64,000 bases of DNA, taken from Actinophytocola sp049647105 (GTDB lineage Bacteria > Actinomycetota > Actinomycetes > Mycobacteriales > Pseudonocardiaceae). Made by a program: the position numbers and the translations under genes. The stretch is from contig NZ_JBARWZ010000121.1 of the NCBI RefSeq assembly GCF_049647105.1, positions 1-64,000 on the forward strand. The letters are read 5' to 3'. The notes under the pieces are model-generated. The model saw nothing but the letters and a program-made list of their open reading frames with translations. It did no database searches and had not been told where the DNA came from. Every line of letters starts with the position of its first letter. The stretch's first letter is position 1. Shown in pieces: positions 41,585-48,700 of this stretch.

Positions 41585-42448
41585 TCACCACTCCTCGGCC
41601 CGCGACATGAGCAGGTCGCGGGCCCGTGCGATGTGCGGCTCGGCGAACGCGCCGGCACGGACCGCGAGGTAGATCGTGTTGGTGGGCAGCTCACCGTCAC
41701 CGCGGACGATCAGCTCGCGGAGCGCGCCGGTCGCCAGCTCGTTCTCGCACAGGTACCTCGGCAGGACGGTCGCGCCGGCACCCGCCACGGTCGCCGCGAG
41801 CACCGCGCGCAGGTCCGGCACGACGACCACCGCACGCCCAGGCGGCATGGCCTTGTAGACCGACTTCCAGTAGCGGCGGATGAGCGGCAGGTCCTCGGCG
41901 TAGGCCACCCATGGCGCGTCACCGAGCACGCCGGACGTGTCCGGGTAGTACCAGCGCGGCGCGGCGACGACGGTGAGTTCCTCCTGGTAGAGGGGCGCGG
42001 TCATGATGCCGCGCATCCGCGGCCGGACCCCGGCGATCACCAGGTCGAGACCCCCTTTTGCCAGCTGGTCGAGCAGGTCGTCCGGCATGCCGAAGGTGAC
42101 GCGCAGCGCGGTGTCGGGCAACTCGACGAGCGCGGGCAGAGCTTTCAGGGTCATGAACTCGGCAGGCCCACCGACGTGCAGCGACACCTTGCCGCCGACG
42201 AAGTCGCCAAGCGCCGCCGTCAGGTCGTCGAGCGGCCCGGCGAGCAGGCGGGCGAGGTCCTCACCGGCCGCCGTGGTGGTGACCCCGCGTGCGTGCCGGT
42301 GGAAAAGCGGCTTGCCGACATGCTTTTCCAACGTCTTGAGCTGGGCGGTGACGGCCGGCTGGGACAGGTCGAGCAACTGCGCGGCAGCGGTCACCGATCC
42401 GGCGCGGTGCACCGCGAGAAAGGTCCTGAGCAGGTCAAGTGAAGTCAT
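41585..42448 (-). CDS. LysR-family transcriptional regulator
   Basis: A 287-residue regulator. The HTH is at the N-terminus: LDLLRTFLAVHRAGSVTAAAQLLDLSQPAVTAQLKTLEKHVGKPLFHR. The substrate-binding domain follows from about residue 90 (VSLHVGGPAEFMTLKALPALVEL). It is divergent from a DJ-1/PfpI gene with 69 nt between the starts; the intergenic ATCTGATAATAG patch could be the T-N11-A-type LysR site. It probably controls that gene. Confidence 0.88.
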   Translation of the reverse strand: MTSLDLLRTFLAVHRAGSVTAAAQLLDLSQPAVTAQLKTLEKHVGKPLFHRHARGVTTTAAGEDLARLLAGPLDDLTAALGDFVGGKVSLHVGGPAEFMTLKALPALVELPDTALRVTFGMPDDLLDQLAKGGLDLVIAGVRPRMRGIMTAPLYQEELTVVAAPRWYYPDTSGVLGDAPWVAYAEDLPLIRRYWKSVYKAMPPGRAVVVVPDLRAVLAATVAGAGATVLPRYLCENELATGALRELIVRGDGELPTNTIYLAVRAGAFAEPHIARARDLLMSRAEEW

Positions 42449-42517
42449 CAGAAATCTGATAATAGTGCCTACAAGTTCTATTGGTCCTCAATGCCCCCCA
42501 CCTGTCATCCTTGCCTC

Positions 42518-43177
42518 ATGAACGCAATCCTCCTGGCACTGACCAGCCACGACGACCTCGGCGGCCTCCGCAAGACCGGCTTCTACGTTCCGGAGGCCGC
42601 CCATCCGTGGCGCGTGTTCCGCGACGCCGGTTTCGCGGTGGACCTGGTGAGCGTCGATGGCGGCCGCCCACCCATGGACGGCTTCGACGCGGACGACGCG
42701 ACACAACGAGACTTCGTCAACCTGCCGGAGCTGGGGACGACCCGCCGAGCAGCGGAAGTCGACGCCGTGGGCTACGACGCGATCCTGTACGTCGGCGGCC
42801 ACGGCACGATGTGGGACTTCCCGGACGACGAGGGCCTGACGAGGCTGGGCCGCGACATCTACGAAGGCGGCGGCGTGGTGGCAGCGGTGTGCCACGGCCC
42901 GGCAGCGCTGGTGAACCTGACCCTGTCCAACGGCAAGTACCTGGTGGACGGCAAGGAAGTCTCAGCCTTCACCAACCTGGAGGAAGAAGCGGTCGGCCTG
43001 GCAGCCGTCGTGCCGTTCCTCCTGCAGTCCAGCCTGGAAGAACGCGGTGCGAAGCACGTCGCGGCCGCGAACTTCGAGAGCCAGGTCTCGGTATCCGAAC
43101 GCCTGGTCACGGGCCAGAACCCGGCTTCCGCGGTCGGGGTAGCGGAGGAGGTGGTGCGTCTGCTGAACGCTCACTGA
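42518..43177 (+). CDS. DJ-1/PfpI-family (Hsp31-like) protein
   Basis: A 219-residue protein from ATG 42518 (MNAILLALTSHDDLGG). GYDAILYVGGHGTMWDFPDDEGL carries the GGHGT motif and VVAAVCHGPAALVN the nucleophile elbow with Cys125. The Glu/His partners fit the Hsp31/YajL-type glutamine-amidotransferase fold used as glyoxalase III or chaperone. The divergent LysR gene is the likely regulator. Confidence 0.87.
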   Translation: MNAILLALTSHDDLGGLRKTGFYVPEAAHPWRVFRDAGFAVDLVSVDGGRPPMDGFDADDATQRDFVNLPELGTTRRAAEVDAVGYDAILYVGGHGTMWDFPDDEGLTRLGRDIYEGGGVVAAVCHGPAALVNLTLSNGKYLVDGKEVSAFTNLEEEAVGLAAVVPFLLQSSLEERGAKHVAAANFESQVSVSERLVTGQNPASAVGVAEEVVRLLNAH

Positions 43178-43329
43178 GTTCCTCGCCCGGTCTGGCTTTG
43201 ATGGGCCGAAGATGTGGCAAAACCGCGGACTTGGATGCCGTGGGGACTTGGCAGGCCAGCTCAATCCGGGCTGGACCTGGCCAGCAAACCCCACCCCAGC
43301 AGACCTCGCGGCACGAACCTCGTCCAATC

Positions 43330-43985
43330 GCTCTGGCTCCACCAATCGACCTCGCCGACGGGTTCGCCGCCGCGCTGACCGAGGGGTTCGACTTCCGGTG
43401 GAGGCACGCGACATCGCCGCGGGTGAGTTCGGTCGACAGCGGCGTCGAGATCACGCTGCCGACTGTCCACGGTGACCTGTCGAGCGAACGCATCCTGGTG
43501 AGGCGCCGCCTGGACGGCACACCTGTACGCACCGCGATCGGGCGACGTGGACGGCGACCGCCGCGACGACCTGGCGTGATCCCCGTTGGACTGCGTGTTG
43601 CGCCAAGTACTGCTGCATGGCGTGTTCCACGCGGACCCACACCCGGGCAACGTTCGCGGACAAGCTGATCTGCGAAAAGTTTGCGCCGGAGTCGTTGCGG
43701 CGCGCCGCAACCGAGGAACTGATGTCGCTGCTCCCGGTGCTGCGCAGACTCCCACGCCGCATCGACAGGGGCACGTCCGCTCTGGAGCAGGGCCGCCTCT
43801 CGGTGAACATCCGCCTCTTCGCCGACGTACGCGACCGAGCGGTCGTCACCGGCATGCCGGCCGCAGCCAACCGGTGGGACTTCTGGACCTGGGTCGCCGC
43901 GGGTACGAGCGGTGTAGCGCCAAGACCGGGTCGAGCACTCCCGGTACGGCCAGCACGACATCGAGTTGCCGCAGGCCGATGACCA
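43330..43985 (+). pseudogene. Decayed UbiB/AarF (ABC1) kinase gene
   Basis: Pieces of one UbiB-type protein occur in order but in different frames. IDLADGFAAALTEGFDFR (from about 43347) is followed by a shifted VEARDIAAGEF, then VHGDLSSERILVRRRLDGTPVRTA, then LHGVFHADPHPGNV (the hallmark HADPHPGN catalytic motif, about 43614-43655). Last comes FAPESLRRAATEELMSLLPVLRRLPRRIDRGTSALEQGRLSVNIRLFAD in outline. At least three frame changes and an in-frame stop are needed, and the N-terminal half is absent. The locus 43178-44242 has no other gene. Confidence 0.75.
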
Positions 43986-44242
43986 GGGTCTCCACGTCGG
44001 CGAACACGAAGGGACAGGGTCGATGATCGTCCTGGTCAGTACGCCTGTGCAAACTCCTTGAGTCGGGAGGTTTGAACCGCCGCATACGCGGCTACCCACC
44101 GTCCAGCGTCGGCCAGGTCCCCCGGCGCTAGCCAGTCACGAGTCGGCTGGGGTGTCCGAGCGGACGGATGGGACCAGCTAGACCGGGCGTCTGCAAGAGT
44201 GGCCGTCACACGCAGCTTTGTGAGGTATTGGATGATGGTGCG

Positions 44243-44626
44243 GTGAGTTCAGAGCCGTTCCGAGACGCTGACACGAGCACGCCCGCTGCACCAGGACTGT
44301 CAGTCCTGGTGGAACCCCATGGCGAGGCCGTGGTGCTCAATGTGGCCGGGGAGATCGACCTGGCCACCGCCCCCCAGCTGGGGGATTCGATCAACGCTGC
44401 CATGGAGCAGCGGCCGGAGACGCTGGTGGTCGACCTGAGTCAGGTCGACTTCCTCGCGTCGGCCGGCATGGCGGTGCTCATTGGCTGCCATCAGCAAGCC
44501 AAGGGCAACCTTCGCTTCCGGATCGTCGCGACCGGCAGCGCCACGTTCCGTCCGATGGAACTGACAGGAATGACCGACGAGATCTCGATCTACCCCACCC
44601 GCGATGAGGCGCTCACCGCCGACTGA
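44243..44626 (+). CDS. STAS-domain anti-sigma factor antagonist (RsbV/BldG-like)
   Basis: A 127-residue protein. The STAS domain covers about residues 22-120: AVVLNVAGEIDLATAPQLGDSINAAM, LVVDLSQVDFLASAGMAVLIG (phosphorylatable Ser in DFLASAGM) and FRIVATGSATFRPMELTGM. I start it at GTG 44243; a TTG at 44228 preceded by GAGG is possible. It binds an anti-sigma kinase when unphosphorylated. The next gene encodes exactly such a kinase, so the two form a partner-switching module; no sigma factor gene is nearby. Confidence 0.85.
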   Translation: MSSEPFRDADTSTPAAPGLSVLVEPHGEAVVLNVAGEIDLATAPQLGDSINAAMEQRPETLVVDLSQVDFLASAGMAVLIGCHQQAKGNLRFRIVATGSATFRPMELTGMTDEISIYPTRDEALTAD

Positions 44627-44636
44627 GCGTGACTGA

Positions 44637-44676
44637 CTCCGGTCCCCCTGCCTGCCTGCGGGCGGGGGAACCGGAG
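44637..44676 (+). terminator. Hairpin between the antagonist and anti-sigma genes
   Basis: CTCCGGT-CCCCC pairs with GGGGG-A-ACCGGAG across a loop of about 15 nt, with one bulged A. It lies in the 74-nt gap between the two genes and could attenuate the second or act as an mRNA processing or stability element. Confidence 0.45.
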
Positions 44677-44700
44677 GGCTGAACGTTGGAGGCTTCGGCC

Positions 44701-45126
44701 GTGAACCTGGGGCAACAGAGCCTTGATGACGTCCCGGAAGGAGAGTTGCACTTCCGGGTGCCCGCGGTGGCCAACCGCCTGGCCGGTCTCCGGCATGCGC
44801 TCGCCAGCTGGGCGACCCGCGCCGGACTGTCCGACGAGGACAGCGAGGCGCTCGTGCTCGCGAGCTACGAGGCCATGGCCAATGCCGTCGAGCACGCCTA
44901 CCACGGCCAGACCCAGGGTCTGCTCGACCTCAGGGGCGCGGTGGACGGTGAGCAAAGCAGGGTCGTCATCACCGTCACCGACTACGGCCAGTGGCGGCCG
45001 CCGCAACCCAGTGGGGGTTTGCGCGGCCGAGGACTACCCCTGATCCAAGGGCTCACCACCACCTCGACGATCACCCCCACCTCGGCGGGCACCACGGTGA
45101 CGATGTCCTGGCCGCTCGCGAAGTAG
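44701..45126 (+). CDS. Anti-sigma factor with HATPase domain (RsbW-like)
   Basis: A 141-residue protein. GTG 44701 (VNLGQQSLDDV) is used because GGAGG at 44688-44692 lies 8 nt upstream; the longer TTG start would overlap that site. The GHKL ATPase core is visible: ALVLASYEAMANAVEHAYHG (N box), VVITVTDYGQWRPPQ (G1) and GLRGRGLPLIQGLTTT (G2). It phosphorylates its antagonist and holds a sigma factor. The pair with the preceding STAS gene is standard; the target sigma factor is unknown. Confidence 0.85.
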   Translation: MNLGQQSLDDVPEGELHFRVPAVANRLAGLRHALASWATRAGLSDEDSEALVLASYEAMANAVEHAYHGQTQGLLDLRGAVDGEQSRVVITVTDYGQWRPPQPSGGLRGRGLPLIQGLTTTSTITPTSAGTTVTMSWPLAK

Positions 45127-45322
45127 CGACTATTCAGCCATCGAATCCTTCGCGAAAAGAAAGCTTTCCGTCACCCCGTATCCGGTTGATTCCCGTCCGT
45201 AATCACATTACTCTCGATGGTCCGTGCCGGACGGTCGGTTGGGGCCGTTCGGGCGATTCGCCCCTCTCATCACGCCGGTACCGTCTTGCCACGAGTGGGC
45301 ATGGCAGGGAAAGGCGTGGGAC

Positions 45323-45523
45323 ATGAGTGATGTCGACGGCCGCCGGTACCGGGTGGTGGTCAACGACGAGGAGCAGTACTCCATCTGGTCCGCTGACCAG
45401 GAGCTACCCGCGGGATGGCGCGCGGAGGGCACCGAGGGCGACCGGACGGCGTGCCTCGAGCACATCGAGCGGGTCTGGACGGACATGCGGCCGCGCAGCG
45501 TGCGGGAGCACCTGTCCGCGTAA
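45323..45523 (+). CDS. MbtH-like NRPS accessory protein
   Basis: A 66-residue protein from ATG 45323. The family signature is complete: NDEEQYSIWSADQELPAGW, then GDRTACLEHIERVWTDMRP, with the three conserved Trp and the Ser-x-Trp loop. MbtH-like proteins bind NRPS adenylation domains and are often needed for their activity or solubility. It stands first in the NRPS cluster and is separated from NRPS1 by 212 bases that contain two palindromes. Confidence 0.93.
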   Translation: MSDVDGRRYRVVVNDEEQYSIWSADQELPAGWRAEGTEGDRTACLEHIERVWTDMRPRSVREHLSA

Positions 45524-45635
45524 CCGGGCGACCGTGACGGCCGGCGCCCGCTGAACATCCTGCTGACTCTGGGGTTCTTTATCGCCTGGGCGGGCTTTGG
45601 CATGCCCTGAAGCAGGTTCATACACATTTCGGGTG

Positions 45636-45653
45636 CCGGCATACGCATGCCGG
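45636..45653. promoter_or_regulatory. Palindrome upstream of NRPS1 (a)
   Basis: CCGGCAT-ACGC-ATGCCGG, a 7-bp inverted repeat in the mbtH-NRPS1 gap. It shares the ATGCCG half-site with the palindrome at 45668-45687. Candidate operator. Confidence 0.45.
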
Positions 45654-45667
45654 AAAACAACCATGGG

Positions 45668-45687
45668 CAAATGCCGATCGGCATTTG
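45668..45687. promoter_or_regulatory. Perfect 20-bp palindrome upstream of NRPS1 (b)
   Basis: CAAATGCCGA followed by its exact complement TCGGCATTTG, centred 58 nt before the NRPS1 start. The length, perfection and AT-containing ends suit a dimeric repressor site of TetR type, though it could also form an mRNA hairpin. Confidence 0.5.
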
Positions 45688-45735
45688 TCCCGGCTTTGAC
45701 GACTTCGCATTCCGCAGGGATGCGTTGGAGGTCTC

Positions 45736-48700
45736 GTGCACCCGAAAACAGCCGAGGCGGGCTGTCCCGCGCTGCCACTGCAGCAGGGGATGATCTTCAA
45801 CGGGCTGCGTGTCCCGGACGCCGGCATCGACGTCGTGCAGTGCGTCATCCGGTGGCCGGGCCTCGACGTGGCCGCCTACCGGGCGGCGTGGGAACGTGCC
45901 GTGGCGCGGCATCCCATCCTGCGCACCGGGTTCGTGCTCGCGGGCGACGCCGAGCCCGTGCAGGTGGTGCGGCCGGACACCACGCTCGACTTCACCGTGC
46001 GCACCGACGCGGTGGCCGACTTCCTCGCCGAGGACCGCACGCGTGGGTTCGCGTTCGACGCTCCGCCGCTCGTGCGGGTGACCGTGCTGACACACGCGAC
46101 GCCGGTCGTGGTGATCACGCTGCACCACGCCGTCCTCGACGGCCGGTCGCTCGCGATGCTGATGGCCGAACTCGACAGCGACTACGAGGGCCGCCCCGAC
46201 TTCCCGGAGCGAACGCACTACCGCGACTTCGTCGAGTGGTTCACGGCCCGCAACGTGGCGGGAAGCCACGCGGCCGAGCAGGACCGCGTGTTCTGGACCG
46301 CACACCTCGCCGGTGTGTCCGGGCCGACGCCGCTGCCGTTCGGCAAGCTCGCCGACGCGACGGAGGGCCGCGCGAGCCAGGTCGTCAAGTTCTCCCTGAC
46401 CGACGAGGAAACCGTTGCGCTGCAACGGCTCGCCGACACCGAGAGCGTCACGCTGAACACTGTGGTGCTCGCCGCGTGGGCACTGGTGCTCGGCACGCAC
46501 GCGGGCACCGACGACGTCGTCTTCGGCGTCACCCGCTCCGCGCGGCACGGTTCGGTGCCGGGCGCGGACGGCATCGTCGGCATGCTGCTCGCGACGATCC
46601 CCCTGCGCGTCGACCTCGACCGGTCGCTGTCGGTCGGCGAGTGGCTGCGGGAGATCCGGCGCTCCGGGGTGGACATCCGCGACCACCAGCTGACACCGCT
46701 CGGCGACATCCAGCGGTACGCGGGGGCGCAGAACCTGCTGTCCAGCCTCGTGCTGTTCGAACGGCAGGACCTGCACACGTTGCTGCGCAAGCAGAATCCG
46801 AACTGGGACGAGCGCGAGGTCGAGCTGCACCGGCGGCTCAGCTACCCGCTCACCGTCTACGCGTTCGCCGAGCCTGCGCTGCACATCGCGCTCATCCACG
46901 ACCGCTTCACCGCCGCCGAGGCCGACGTCCTCGCCGGGCACCTGCGCACCGCGCTGCTGCGGCTCACGAACCGGCCACACGGGAAGGTCGGCGACCTTTC
47001 GCTGCTGTCGCCAGCCGAGCACACGCTGCTGGCCTCCGGCGGGCACGCCGACCCGCTCGCCTACCCGCGTGGGAAGACGATCCCCGAGCTGTTCGACGAG
47101 CAGGTCCGCCGCGCGCCTGGCGCGGACGCGGTGTTCGACGGCGAAACCTGGCTCACCTACGCGGAGCTGGACGACCGGGCCACCCGGATCGCGGCCGCGC
47201 TGCGGGACCGCGGCATCGGGCTCGAGGAGCCGGTGGCCGTCGCGCTCCCCCGCGGCGCGGCGCTGGCCACGGCATTCCTCGGCGTGCTCAAGGCGGGTGC
47301 CGCGTACCTGCCGGTCGACGCCACGCATCCCCCGGCCCGCAACGCGATGATGCTCGCCGACAGCGGCGCGCGGGTGGTCATCACGGACGGCGGCGACTGG
47401 CCGGCCGACGTCATGTCCATCGACGACCTGCCTGCCGCGGCGCCGTTTCCGTGCCCGGCGCGGGCGGACACGCTGGCGTACCTCAACTACACGTCCGGTT
47501 CGACCGGCAGGCCCAAGGGTGTCGCGGTGCCGCACCGGGGCGTCGTGCGGTTGGTGCACGAGCCGAACTTCGCGACCGTCGGTCCTGCACAGACGTTCCT
47601 GCACGCGTCGTCGCCGTCGTTCGACGTCACGACGCTGGAGCTCTGGGGTGCGCTGCTGACGGGCGCCAGGGTGGTGCCCGCGCCGCCCGGCCCGCTCGAC
47701 GCGCCGGGCCTCGCGAAGCTGATCGACCGGCACCGCGTGAGCTTCCTGTGGCTGACGGCCGGTCTGTTCCACCAGATCGTCGAGCACGACGTGACCACGC
47801 TGTCCCGCGTGGACCAGCTGCTCGCCGGCGGGGACGTGCTCGCGCCGGACGCGGTGCGCGCGGCGCTGGCGGCGCGGGGCGGGAAGCCGGTCATCAACGG
47901 CTACGGGCCCACCGAGAACACGACCTTCACGAGCTGCCACGTCATGCACGACGCGGGTGACCTCGGCGCGACCACGCCGATCGGCAGGCCGGTGCAGCAC
48001 AGCACGGTCTACGTGCTGGACGACGACCTGCGGCCGCTGCCGGTGGGTGCGATCGGCGAGCTGTACTCCGGCGGCGACGGCGTGGCCCGCGGCTACCTCA
48101 ACCGGCCGGCGCTCACCGCGGCGAAGTTCGTGCCCGACCCGTTCGGCCCGCCCGGCGCCCGCCTGTACCGGACCGGCGACCGCGCACGGTGGCGGCCGGA
48201 CGGCACACTCGAGTTCCTCGGCCGCGTCGACAACCAGGTCAAGGTGCGGGGTTACCTCGTCGAGCCGGGCGAGACGGAGTCGGTGCTGCGCACGCACCCG
48301 CAGGTCGTGGACGCGGCGGTCGTGGTGCACGGCACGGACGACACCCGCAGGCTCGTCGCGTATGTGACGCCGGCGGGCCTGGACCTCGCGAGCGTGCGGG
48401 CGCACGTGGCGGCCGCGCTGCCGGAGTTCCTTCGCCCGTCGAGCTACCAGGTGCTGCCGAGGTTCCCGCTGAACGCGAGCGGCAAGATCGACCGCGCCGC
48501 ACTGCCTGAACCGGTCGCCACCACCGGTTCCGTGCACCTGCCGCTCACCGGCGACGCGCAGCACCGGATGGCCGGGATCTGGCGCGCACTGCTGGGTGTC
48601 GAGGAGATCGGCGCCGGTGACGAGTTCTTCGACCTCGGCGGCAACTCGCTGCTGGCGATGCGGCTGACGTTCCGGATCCGCGAGACGTTCGGCGTCGAGC

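Noticed and set aside
43107..44099. A 330-codon minus-strand frame at 43.1-44.1 kb
   Set aside because: Its translation has no recognisable domain, while the plus strand in the same place shows ordered UbiB fragments.
44140..44230. A tRNA-Ser/Leu-like stretch (GGTGTCCGAGCGGACGGA)
   Set aside because: The D-arm resemblance is not followed by an anticodon arm or a GGTTCGA T loop, so no cloverleaf can be formed.
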